64,000 nt of DNA from the NCBI GenBank assembly GCA_905183005.1, contig CAJJDO010000041.1, positions 364,101 to 428,100 on the forward strand, read 5' to 3'. A model generated the notes under the pieces. It searched no databases. It saw nothing but the letters and a program-made list of their open reading frames with translations, and was not told where the DNA came from. The translations under genes were made by a program, and so were the position numbers. This DNA comes from Paramecium pentaurelia. Taxonomy: Eukaryota; Ciliophora; Oligohymenophorea; Peniculida; Parameciidae. How positions within the stretch are numbered: position 1 is the first letter of the stretch; each line of letters opens with the position of its first letter. Shown piece by piece: positions 11,735 through 22,474 of this stretch.

Positions 11735-14309
11735 TCATGTGAATTATTTTTAAGATGAAGATTTTTTAGATCTGAGTGGTGTGAACTATCTTTTTCTATA
11801 TTGTTATTCATCATTATCTATAACTACATATTTGGCAAACCCCTTTTTCCTTTGAATTGGTTCTTCTAGATCTATCCATCTTGATTCTGAAGTAGAATTT
11901 ACAGGTAAAATAACTTTTGGAATGATCTCACCTCTTTTAGAAATAGTGAGCATGGCTTAAGTCTTAATAAAATAGGGTACATCCTTTGTTGTTTTGAGAA
12001 TTGGTACCATAATCTGGACAAGAAAAAACAGTAATGACATTATTATTCTGTCTTTCAAAACCTTCTAATGTTGGTTCATGTGATCGTATGATAATGTTCA
12101 AATTATTTTCTTATAAGAATTTGCTTACTCTATTAGTTCCAAACCTAATAATTTATCTATTTTAGAATATATCTCTCTCTGTATTTGGTTAATTTTCTAA
12201 TTCATCTTCAGATAAACATGGATCTGACCATAATAATTCTAAAGCTATCTTTTATTAATACTAAATTTTAATATATTCATATACAGTTTTTGGATCATGT
12301 ACAATTTCCAATGGTCTTTAAATAAGTTCAATTTCATCTACAGTTCTCATAGTCTATCCAATACCACCATGAACACATAAAATTTTATCTTCAATTACTG
12401 CTGCTAATGGTAAATATTGAAAAACTCTATTGATTCTTTAATATATGCTATTAGGATCCATGATGTCTTCTGCAAATTTTATGAAGCATTCATCTGCAAA
12501 ACCATAAATTTTGTTAATTTTAGCATCTTCATGATGTCCTCTAAGTAGATGAATTTAGTCAGCATATTTTAATTTTAATGTGAATAATAATAGCACAATT
12601 TCTAATGATCTTGTTCCTCTATCTACATAATCACCTAAAAATAAATAATCTTATGAATCAATATCTCCATTATATAAATTATCATATGGAGCTTTAAAAT
12701 GATCAAAAAATCTCATTAAATCTAAAAATTAACCATTTAAATTTCCATATATTTTAATTGGTCTTCTTAATTTTAAAACTATTGGTTCTTTATCTAAAAT
12801 TCGTTGAACTTCATCACATAATTTAATTATCATATCTTTTCTTATCCCAGTCAATAAATTAGAATTTGGAGGGATTGATTAATAATCCTTAGGTATCAAT
12901 AAATTTTAAACGAATGGTTAACATAACTAATCCAAAAATTATGATTTATTTTGGGAATTTGGATCTTAAAATCCAGCTCCCAATTTCTTGTGTTCATCTT
13001 GTAATTTATCAATTGGTACTTTCTTAACTTAATTAGTTATATCTTCTTCTGGTCCATAAGTCATAGCAACGATAGCTTAATTAGCTAATCTTATATTTTT
13101 ATTAGTTGCACTAGATACTCGTATTTATTAATTATTATTTTAATCTAATTTCATAGTAATATATACTTTTCACCATAGCTTATTATTGATTGGTTCTTCT
13201 AAACTAATCTTAAGTTTATGCTTGATTTGTTGGTGGTCTTGGATTAAATGATTAGGTGAATGATTGATCAGTCTTTAAAGTATTCATTTGCCTTAACAAT
13301 TAAGGAGTCTATGCAAATCTTGTATTTAAATTCAATCGTAAAATGCCTTCTGTTGGAATGTTTGGTTAATCAGAGTCAAATCCTCCATGTAAATACAGAA
13401 ATTAATCAATCAACCAAGAAGAATGTCTGAATCTTTGAATTGCCTGAAACTTATACCAATCTGATGTTTCAGTATCATAAATTTCAAAAGGCAAAGTTTC
13501 TCCAACATTATTAGATCTACCTCCTATTACCAACATTAATGTTCCCAAAAATAAAGTGGAATGTTGATATCTTTATAATGGTTGCTCAGTTTAATTTCTA
13601 TAAGGAGCTCTTACCCAATCCCATCTTCCATCTCTATGTTTTCTCAATCCCCAGGTATCATTCAAAGCTCCTTAATCATTAGTTCTACCTCCAAATGCTA
13701 CCATCATTCCATTTGCTGATCCTGTTGTACATAATGCAGCAGAATGATAAACTCTTACATTTGGCTATTCCGAAGAGCATTCCAACTTCTACCAAGAATA
13801 AGGAGATTTCTCTAAATTAAAACTCCAAACATCATTGACAGGTTCTTAGCCTGTATTACCTCCAAAAACTATTAAATGTGGTTTAATCAGAACCATTGTA
13901 TGACCGTATCTTCTCCCTGGTGTTGTACCTATGACTGGGACTGTTACCCATGTTCCAGTATCATCTCTTAATTCAAATACATATAAATTATCATCTGCTA
14001 ATCCTCCTCCACCTACTGCTCCTCCAAATATAATCATTTAATTCAATTCTATTGCTAATGATTAATGTGCTGCTCTATTTGTTGGTACACTTCCACTAGC
14101 TTCAATTCTCTTCCATTTCTTTGATGTCATGTCTCCTATATATACATCCCCTGTAATCACATATCTTCCTGTGTCCCCTACTGCTCCTATATAAATATTT
14201 TCAATTAGCTTTTACCCCCAAATAATGCAATCTTGTTAGGTGCTATTACACATATGGTATGACCAAAACGTGGCTATGGATTATCACCACCAAAATTCAC
14301 ACTTTCCAT
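11735..14309 (-). CDS. PPKL: PPKL/BSU1-type phosphatase: Kelch repeats plus PP1-like domain, metal site degenerate
   Basis: Three introns (14187-14215, 29 nt; 13145-13166, 22 nt; 12014-12038, 25 nt) give 832 residues with exact frame. Residues about 1-340 carry Kelch blades (repeated FGG, for example MIIFGGAVGGGGLADD, GHTMVLIKPHLIVFGGNTG, VAFGGRTNDQGALNDTWG). Residues about 480-770 form a PP1-like domain with DYLFLGDYVDRG, CVHGGIGQ, ELLWSDP and IIRSHEP. This order is diagnostic of PPKL (plant BSU1/BSL and alveolate orthologues). The metal-site motif GDLHGQ is instead GNLNGQ (12729-12746), and RGNHE is RGHHE (12528-12539), so three expected metal ligands are replaced. Activity is doubtful. The Kelch part could still bind partners. 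Confidence 0.93.
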
Positions 14310-16021
14310 TTTTATTTTAAATAATTATTTAACGATTTATGGATTCAAGAATAATCAAAGCATCTAATCCCTATAAAACTTATGATCCCAAATTATTAAA
14401 ATAATAAGCAAAAAACCATTTTAATTAGGAACCTTACGATTAGTCATACTCATTATTAAAACTACAATACAAAAGCTGAAACGTATATTTATTCACAACT
14501 TTTTTATATAACTTGCTCTATTTTCTATATTTTATAAATAAGAAATTACACAATCATGTTTTAATTAGATTAGCATTAAATTATAAGAAAATTAAATAGT
14601 CTTTCGTTAGCATAATTAATTAATTTCTAAAAGAATCATCAATTTACTTGAATATATTAATTATTAATTTTATATATATTAGCATCTTCTAACTTTCTTA
14701 ATAAATATTAAAATTAATTAAATTTAACTTTGTATAAATTAAAGTTTTTACATAACTTATCTAATCAAAATTTTACAGATCTTAAAACAATATTGTGCAT
14801 AATCAAAGAAAAATTTTAACTTTTAGCCCAATAATTACTTAAAATTTTAATCGATAAACTAAATTTATAATTTTTTCATTCTAATAAAATACTATTTAAA
14901 TTTTTGATGTAAATTTAGAAAATTTTTATGACGCATGTTATATTATATTCCTAGTAAATAAACATTAAAGACACATTTATATATTAATTTACATTCCTCT
15001 TATTCAATAAATAGTAGAATATTAGTGTCCAGTATTTAGCTGCTAGGATAGCTAAATTTTTAGGTTAATTCTCATAATAAAAATTAACAAATTTCAATCT
15101 ATTTATAGAGAATAATTTTGAAATCAATAGATCTTTTATTATAGAATAATTAATTTACAACTCTCGGCGTGATAATTGTTCTAATAGAATAAAACTAAAA
15201 TTCTATTTAAACTAGAAATTTAATACTTAAAATATTAGATTATAAAATATTTTACAACTCATATATCAATTGAAAAGTATTTTCACTTTTTTAGGGTGTA
15301 CTCATTAATGGTGTGTATAAGTCATTAGGAGATCAATGTTTTTTGTAATTAATTTATAAATCATTTCATAAATTATGCTAATGTTTTTTTAAACCCTAAA
15401 CTTTATTTCTAAAATACAATAAAATATGTTGTTCAAGTGTAAATGATATTGTTTTAAAAATTAAATTTTTTTTATGAAAAAATGAAGAAACTTTTAATTT
15501 CTATATAATAAAAAAAATTTAATTGGTGAAAATTATTGCAAATAAAGAAAGAGCTTATATTAAGAAATATTATTATTACATGACTTTAAAATTGATATAA
15601 TAAATGATCAGATTTTATTAAATAAAATTGTCAAAATTAAGCTCAAATATGTATTTTAAATTATTTTTAGTTTCTTGAAAAGATTTTATTTATATTTAAT
15701 TTGATTAATTAGGGGGTCTATCGGCCTCAAAGTGTTCGACGTACTTTTTCTTTCTACTTAAATCGACCTAATCCAAGAAGACAGACTCACTTCTCCAAAT
15801 TAATTTTGTCCTTAAGATATGAGGATTTTAGTCAGAAACGAACTCTGTTCATTGAGATCTTTTAAAATAAGACCAGCATAAATTTGATGAGTTAATTAAT
15901 GTCAAAATTAGAACAGATATAATATTACAAGTTAAAATTAAATATTATTTTTCTAGTAAAATTAATAAAAGAAGGGATTTTAAAATAAAATGAAAATGAT
16001 TTTATGTTTAATATATTAATA
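14310..16021. other. long AT-rich spacer containing the first copy of a duplicated block
   Basis: No gene is supported between the PPKL start and the 3' end of the duplicated surface-protein fragment. From 15437 the sequence is identical to that from 16475. A less AT-rich block at about 15713-15860 stands out and is listed separately. The remainder is spacer. Confidence 0.5.
15713..15860. ncRNA. less AT-rich conserved-looking block, candidate non-coding RNA
   Basis: Starting at aattagggggtctatcggcc, about 150 bp has clearly more G/C than its surroundings and no open frame. It contains potential short stems (for example gaagacagactcacttc). It occurs again at 16751-16898 because of the duplication. 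I compared it by eye with U1-U6, U3, SRP RNA, RNase P and telomerase RNA features and found no convincing match. Strand is unknown. The call rests on composition only. Confidence 0.3.
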
Positions 16022-16473
16022 TTCTCAAGCGATAAAGGCAAGTGCAACAAATACTGATAGAATAACAGAATTGCTTGAACTGCCTTCTGATACTAAGTCA
16101 CTGCATTCTTCACATTTTCCATCAGCTGTCCATCTGTAATTTTAATAAGATTAAGAAAAGCAATTTTCTGCTGTTAACTTACTTGTATCAGCTGCATCAG
16201 CACATTTTGATCCATCCCAAGCACATAATGTTCTTTCATTTTCACCTGATTTAGAAATTCTACATTCTTATTCTCCAGTATTATCAGCACATGTCTTAAA
16301 AGAACATGAATTTGTTGCATATTTACAGCCCTCATTTTCACACTTTTTTTAAAAGTTATTCAAGTCTGTGCATGAAGCTGATACAGATAATGATTCGCAT
16401 TTGCTATTTGTTGACCATTCACATTCAGTAGTTTCAGAATCCTAACCATAGCATTCATTTTCGGCTGTGATTG
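16022..16473 (-). pseudogene. duplicated 3' fragment of the cysteine-rich surface-protein gene
   Basis: This is the exact second occurrence of the last 149 codons of the gene at 17063-17947 (stop TGA at 16025-16027) and is cut at the N at 16474. It has no start or signal peptide. Because it is identical to the complete gene and bounded by the N, I regard it as an assembly duplicate and not a second gene. Confidence 0.8.
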
Positions 16474-16474
16474 N

Positions 16475-17511
16475 GTGTAAATGATATTGTTTTAAAAATT
16501 AAATTTTTTTTATGAAAAAATGAAGAAACTTTTAATTTCTATATAATAAAAAAAATTTAATTGGTGAAAATTATTGCAAATAAAGAAAGAGCTTATATTA
16601 AGAAATATTATTATTACATGACTTTAAAATTGATATAATAAATGATCAGATTTTATTAAATAAAATTGTCAAAATTAAGCTCAAATATGTATTTTAAATT
16701 ATTTTTAGTTTCTTGAAAAGATTTTATTTATATTTAATTTGATTAATTAGGGGGTCTATCGGCCTCAAAGTGTTCGACGTACTTTTTCTTTCTACTTAAA
16801 TCGACCTAATCCAAGAAGACAGACTCACTTCTCCAAATTAATTTTGTCCTTAAGATATGAGGATTTTAGTCAGAAACGAACTCTGTTCATTGAGATCTTT
16901 TAAAATAAGACCAGCATAAATTTGATGAGTTAATTAATGTCAAAATTAGAACAGATATAATATTACAAGTTAAAATTAAATATTATTTTTCTAGTAAAAT
17001 TAATAAAAGAAGGGATTTTAAAATAAAATGAAAATGATTTTATGTTTAATATATTAATATTCTCAAGCGATAAAGGCAAGTGCAACAAATACTGATAGAA
17101 TAACAGAATTGCTTGAACTGCCTTCTGATACTAAGTCACTGCATTCTTCACATTTTCCATCAGCTGTCCATCTGTAATTTTAATAAGATTAAGAAAAGCA
17201 ATTTTCTGCTGTTAACTTACTTGTATCAGCTGCATCAGCACATTTTGATCCATCCCAAGCACATAATGTTCTTTCATTTTCACCTGATTTAGAAATTCTA
17301 CATTCTTATTCTCCAGTATTATCAGCACATGTCTTAAAAGAACATGAATTTGTTGCATATTTACAGCCCTCATTTTCACACTTTTTTTAAAAGTTATTCA
17401 AGTCTGTGCATGAAGCTGATACAGATAATGATTCGCATTTGCTATTTGTTGACCATTCACATTCAGTAGTTTCAGAATCCTAACCATAGCATTCATTTTC
17501 GGCTGTGATTG
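16475..17511. repeat. 1,037-bp exact direct duplication (copy B)
   Basis: Second member of the duplication at 15437-16473. This copy is continuous with the 5' half of the surface-protein gene and is therefore the one likely to reflect the chromosome. Confidence 0.85.
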
Positions 17512-17947
17512 AAGAACAGGTAAGTGATGCACAGGCACCAGAAATATATTTGCATCCAGTAACTCTGTAGCATATATTTTCATCATAATCAGCACATGAT
17601 GAAAATTCTGCACATTTTCCTGATTTATTCCAGTAACACTTTAGAGATCTTGGACAATCATCAGCTGCTGTGAAATCTGAGCATGAATATGATTTTTCAA
17701 CACATTCTGAAGTTTCCCAAGCACATAAATATCCTGTTGATTTTCCACTACAATTGGCTTAAGGAAGAGAAGAGCAAGAAAAGTCATATTCAACTGTCTC
17801 ACAAGTACTTGTCCATTTACAATAACCCATCATTTTTGTGCATTCTGTTTAATTCAATTCTTCACATGCACAATGCATAGATGCATCAAATGTAACAGCA
17901 TATGTTGTTGCCAAGAGGCCGATGAAAAGTAATAAAGATTTGTTCAT
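17063..17947 (-). CDS. secreted cysteine-rich, GPI-anchor-type surface protein
   Basis: A single exon of 294 residues. The N-terminus MNKSLLLFIGLLATTYAVTF is a clear signal peptide. The mature part contains about seven cysteine-rich modules in which Cys pairs flank KW/CAW tryptophans (for example GYCKWTSTCE, YLCAWETSECVEKS, TLCAWDGSKCADA), as in ciliate immobilisation-antigen-type proteins. The C-terminus has small residues (SEGSSSNS) followed by a hydrophobic tail (VILSVFVALAFIA) and the stop, a typical GPI attachment signal. It is much smaller than classical Paramecium surface antigens (>2,000 residues), so it is a mini-antigen-like protein. It likely sits on the cell or ciliary surface. 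Confidence 0.85.
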
Positions 17948-19696
17948 TTTATATTATTATTAATTTTGTCTTTTAATATCATTTTTGATTATAAACATCG
18001 ACAGGTAAATCAAAATGACATAAAATTTAATTAATTTAAATATTTTTTTAAATTTTTTTATAAAACACTAAAAATTGTATAAAATTCAATAATAAAATTA
18101 AAATTTTTTCCTTTCATCTGAAGCATTCTCAATATGCAATTCAATAAAAATAAATTTATTAATAAGTTTAGTAGTGATTGCTCTTTTGTAAATTATTTAT
18201 ATGGTTAATTTTCATCTAATCTATACTTTTTCATTAAATATTTTCCAATAAAAGTCATAGTTATTTTTAAAGCTACTCCATTTATACCATATATGGTGGC
18301 TGGTAGATTTAATTAAAGGAGTTTTAAAAATAAAATTTCAAATTTAACTTGAGTTAAAATTTCAGCCTGCTCAAGAGGTTTATCTTATAAAGAAAATTAA
18401 TGATAAACATTTATTTAGTTTGGTAAAAGAGAGTACATCTCAACCAAAATTTTAAGTTAGATTGATCTAGAGTTTGTTATTCAAAATAAATTAGTTTTTA
18501 AAAAACTGAAATTAGTATCAGAATTTTTTTTATATTATTTTTGAATAAAAGTCGATTTCTCGACGAAAAGAAAGACTTAAAGCATTATTTTTTATCTCTA
18601 AATTGCTTTAATTTGTTTGCCAATACAAAATCTATTTTTAGTTTTATTTAATATTTTAATTAACAATCACATTTTAATTAACAATCACATTTTAATTTTA
18701 AAATATTGAATATATATACTTAGAGTTGAATACTTTAATTACGAAATAAGCAATAGATATTAGCATAATTAATTTTTAATTAAACCCAAATAAAATTTAG
18801 ATCTCTACACAATTTGATTGAGATCTATATCTAATGATTAATATTAAATTAGTTAAATTTGATCTCTATTAATGAATAAAAAATAAATGTAAAAAATTAC
18901 TTTCATAAATGATTTTAGTTGTTTTAATACTTCTACTAGAAAAAAATCATAATATTACAAAATATTAGTGTCAAATTTGCTATAAGAATTAGAAAATTGA
19001 AATAATAAATTTATTTAAATTTTTAGATAATATATTTTAAATTATTATTATTTTTAATAATTTATTTAATTCTATATTATATCTTAATTTTAGATTATTG
19101 AAGATGTATCAATGAATAATTTATTCATTAACAGGAAAAGTGGGTGATATTAAAATAAATGTTATTGTATTTTACTAAAAAAAAATAAAATTCAAATCTC
19201 ATAATTTAAATTTGGAATTCAGTTTATTATGATTATTTTATGTGAATAAATAAGACAATTTATTATCTTACAAAGTTTTATAAAAATATTTGACTTAAAA
19301 AAGATGATTAATTGTGAGAAATATTGTTCTTAATAGATTGATATTTTGGATACATCTTTAGGTTAAAAGAAATCTATTAAACTCTTAAACATTTATAAAT
19401 TTAAGGATTAAAAAGAAAAGAGCAGCAAAATTTAAACTTAAATTATATCAAATAGATATTATACATCAGTATAAAATGAATAAAAAATAGGCGTTCTTTA
19501 AATGAAGTTTGCATTTATAAATAAACCTTTGTAAATTGAAAAGGATGCTATATTCAAATATAAATATCATCTCCAATAATTATTTAGGGCATTAAAGAAT
19601 CATTATTAAGAGAATTTAATTCTATTTCTAGAAAATAGTCTTATTCACCTAAGAAGTTTAACAAGTTTTGAGTTTTATAATAAATTTTCTTCCAAC
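17948..19696. other. long AT-rich spacer with a short tandem repeat
   Basis: About 1.7 kb without a supported gene on either strand. It holds the 18-bp tandem repeat at 18653-18696 and long A/T runs. The upstream region of the surface protein lies here but shows no recognisable regulatory element. Confidence 0.45.
18653..18696. repeat. 18-bp tandem repeat, 2.4 copies
   Basis: The unit attttaattaacaatcac is repeated twice exactly, followed by an 8-bp partial unit, within AT-rich spacer. Confidence 0.8.
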
Positions 19697-20127
19697 ATGC
19701 ACATTGCCATCCCATCAAATTGTGAAAGGTTGAAGAGAACCACCTTCTAATCATAAAAAAACTTGCATTAATAAATCTAAAAATTTTTCACTAATTTGAT
19801 TAAACAACCAATGGAAAATGTAGTCTTTCAATACTTCTTTATCTAAGAAGACCATTAAAATTTTATTTTTCATTAATTCATGCTCTTATATCATTCTGCT
19901 TGCTTTGAAATCATCTAGCAAAGGGGGTTTGAGAGATTATTATTTTTTAATTTATTGGATAACATTAAATTACCTTTACATCAAAATTTTTGTTGAAAAT
20001 TGGGTTTATTTGTCAAATCTTAGAAATGATTTTTTTGCCTGTGCTCATCTTAAAGCTAACAAGTCTAAATTAGAAATCCAAGCTAAGGAATCTGTTAAAA
20101 ATACCTTTAAATGGTAACCTTAAGGAG
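19697..20127 (+). CDS. unresolved small gene, exon structure uncertain
   Basis: A plus-strand frame from ATG 19697 gives about 104 residues (MHIAIPSNCERLKRTTF; YHSACFEIIQQRGFERLLFF) up to a TGA near 20000. An overlapping frame continues with LSNLRNDFFACAHLKANKSK and SVKNTFKWQPQGDKK to TGA at about 20125. Both look protein-like and are probably exons of one gene, but no short intron that I tried joins them in phase. There may be an indel. No family is recognised. Confidence 0.35.
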
Positions 20128-20134
20128 ATAAAAA

Positions 20135-20548
20135 ATGATTTTTATAATTTATTATTTAATATTCTTGTTTATGTCAAACTCCTTTAGTATCTAGTTAATA
20201 TGTTCAGATTTTAAAAAGAAAGGTTTATCGAAATCACAATTTGCAATATTGGAATTGGATATAAGATTAAGATAATAAAATTTTTCTGAAGGTATATTGT
20301 TAAATGAATTCAGACAAGAATAAAAGCTAAATTAACAAGGTGTTAGATTTGGATCTTTAAAAATGGAAAAAATGAATTTCATAAATATTTAATAGTAAAC
20401 TATTAGAGATAAGAGGGATTTTTAATTGGAGTGTGGATTGAAATTTTAATCAGCATACCATAAGTGTTTAAACTTTTAATTTAAATCCATCTATCCAAAT
20501 AAAAGGATGAAAACTTATGTGTTTCTAAAGAAAGATAATTGGAGATGA
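20135..20548 (+). CDS. secreted or membrane protein fragment with signal peptide
   Basis: The frame runs 137 residues from ATG 20135 to TGA 20546-20548. It starts with a clear signal peptide (MIFIIYYLIFLFMSNSFS) and continues with QLICSDFKKKGLSKSQFAIL and LKFQSAYHKCLNFQF. After the TGA the same frame stays protein-like for about 30 codons, and further coding-like stretches reach the gene at 20986. The real gene may thus extend to 21460 as a type I membrane protein, interrupted by unplaced introns or a premature stop. Function unknown. Confidence 0.4.
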
Positions 20549-20985
20549 GATATAAATCATAATAACTTATCCCAAAAACTATTGTTTAATACTTTACAAA
20601 AATTTTAATCTGATAATACTCATATTAATATCAAAAACATATTATGAATATTTTCTCTATTATATCGAATTTATTTTATTAATAGGGATTTATTAAGTTG
20701 ATTATTCAATTAATGAAGATAAAGATATTGAGATGATAAAATAGAAAGAAAAATATTAGAAATGTAATAGTATGATATATATATATATATTAAAATTCAT
20801 GGGTTTGGAAATGCAAGAAAATTATTCTCAAATATAATTTTATTATCAGAAAAAGATTGATTCCAATTTAAATAAGTTTTAATTGGAAAAAACTTATATA
20901 AATATATTTCAATAAGGGTTTATTATACAGAAAATCACTTTGAATTATTATATATTAACTTACTAATATTATTATTATTAAAATT

Positions 20986-21460
20986 ATGCATCAATTCGAG
21001 ACAATTGAAGGAAAGATTCTTTACATCACATACAATTTATATAAGTAAAATCGTATCTGTATCGAATAAAAGAATGAAATAAAAGGTTGATAATTTAAAA
21101 ATATTCATTAGACATGTTGATTAGTAAAAATCATCGTATTGAAAAATTATTATAAGAACTAAGAGGAGGATATAATGTAACTCAAATTGAAAATAGCCTT
21201 GAAACAATTAATGTAATATGTCTTTAATAATTATCATTTAGGATTTAAGTCCAAGAGATTTTGATGATAGTCTCAGTAATTCATATAAAAATAAAAGACC
21301 AAAGAAATTTAAGTTCTAAAAATCAAATTTCCCAAGAAATTTAGACCAATAAGAAATTAGAGCAATTGAGGATTCTGATTCATTGTCTCGAAATTCTAAT
21401 TAATAGTTTTAATTTGATTCAAGGAGACGTGTATACTCTTTAGCTGCAGATTCATGTTGA
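20986..21460 (+). CDS. hypothetical acidic/basic tail-like protein (possibly 3' exons of a larger gene)
   Basis: Two introns (21086-21111, 26 nt; 21213-21241, 29 nt) give 139 residues with exact frame to TGA 21458-21460. The sequence includes DMLISKNHRIEKLLQELRGG, then a Ser/Arg/Asp-rich tail (DLSPRDFDDSLSNSYKNK; DSDSLSRNSNQQ) typical of a cytoplasmic regulatory tail. Upstream, a hydrophobic stretch in another frame (LLYINLLILLLLKL) suggests these may be the last exons of a membrane protein starting at 20135. The start codon is therefore tentative. Confidence 0.5.
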
Positions 21461-21850
21461 TTAATTTGATAATTATAATTTATAAATGATCTCTAAGAAT
21501 TGATGATATCATTACTGGTATAATTATTATAATAAATTTTTATTCAATATTAATTTAATTTATAATCATTCATTATCATAAAATAGACCAATCATTAATA
21601 TAAGCGAAATAGATGCCAAAGCATAAAAATCATTGATATGATGTTTGATCTAAAAATAAAAATAAGAATTTAAAAATCCAATTTTATTTATTCTTTTAAA
21701 AAGCCATATTATTATTTATGCAAAAATCACCACAAAAATACCCTTAACAGCAGTGGCATGTAAAATTTATATGTACAAAAAATTGGAATATTAAAAAAAA
21801 CCACATAAAAATAATCTGTATGGTAGATAAAAAGGCAAGGCTAGGCTTCT

Positions 21851-22335
21851 TCATTCTCTTCTATTGTTACACAAACAAAAATTAAACTAATAGCTATGAT
21901 GAAATAAAAGAAAAAAGATAGTTCCAAATAAAGTATTCTATCCTTATACTGCTTTTTATAATCCTTCAATGAGCAAGGAATATATAACTAAATGTATCTA
22001 GTTAAAACTTTTGATGATAATAATAAAAGTTAATACAACTATTTTACTTGAATTGGTCAAAATGATAATCAGGAACTATAGAGAATTAAGACATTCCTGA
22101 ATGCAATGCTCCATTAACAATACCTATTAATAATCTTCATGTTAAATAGTCCTAAAAAAAATTTAGCATTAAAGAGGTTTTAACTTTGATGAAAAGAATT
22201 TGCTAAGTTTTGATTATTTTCACCAGCAACTTCACCTTCTTTATGTTCCAAGATTATGATCTATTTTATATCAAATTTAAATTTTGATAATACTATTATA
22301 GATGTTATTGCTGAGGAGTTAATTAATATGTATTC
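21851..22335 (-). CDS. membrane protein, 5' end unresolved
   Basis: On the minus strand one open segment (EHKEGEVAGENNQNLANSFH, KFFLGLFNMKIINRY) can be joined by a 30-nt intron to a second (QLYIPCSLKDYKKQYKDRIL, ending CNNRRE at TGA 21851-21853). Hydrophobic stretches indicate membrane association. Other frames in the same interval are also long and hydrophobic, so the exon choice is uncertain. It lies 3' of the TMBIM-like gene on the same strand and could be a diverged relative. I do not name a family. Confidence 0.35.
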
Positions 22336-22474
22336 ATAATTTCATTATATTCCTCCTTAATAACTAAAATAGGCACTATTGTTTCTTTTGGTAAGCCATT
22401 AGATAATTGTATTAATAGTTATAAATATCATTTAATTTTTGATATAAATTATGAATATTGTATAATAATTTTCC

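Larger units (their letters stand above)
15437..16473. repeat. 1,037-bp exact direct duplication (copy A), probable assembly artefact
   Basis: 15437-16473 matches 16475-17511 base for base at an offset of 1,038, in every stretch I compared, and the two copies are separated only by a single N at 16474. Copy A carries the 3' half of the surface-protein gene whose complete copy lies at 17063-17947. Identity including spacer, plus the N, points to a scaffold-joining error (overlap not collapsed) rather than a natural tandem repeat. Confidence 0.85.

Noticed and set aside
15437..17511. Natural tandem duplication of a surface-antigen gene
   Set aside because: Perfect identity of coding and non-coding DNA and the single N at the joint favour an assembly artefact.
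17683..17880. Plus-strand frame within the cysteine-rich gene
   Set aside because: Antisense shadow of a clear cysteine-rich secreted protein.
19697..20548. Degraded histidine kinase (an NIGIG-like motif near 20240)
   Set aside because: The motif occurs in a frame that stops immediately; another frame over the same bases starts with a signal peptide and reads through cleanly, so the resemblance is chance.
20780..20797. (AT)n run as a meaningful repeat
   Set aside because: Short simple AT run, common in AT-rich spacers.
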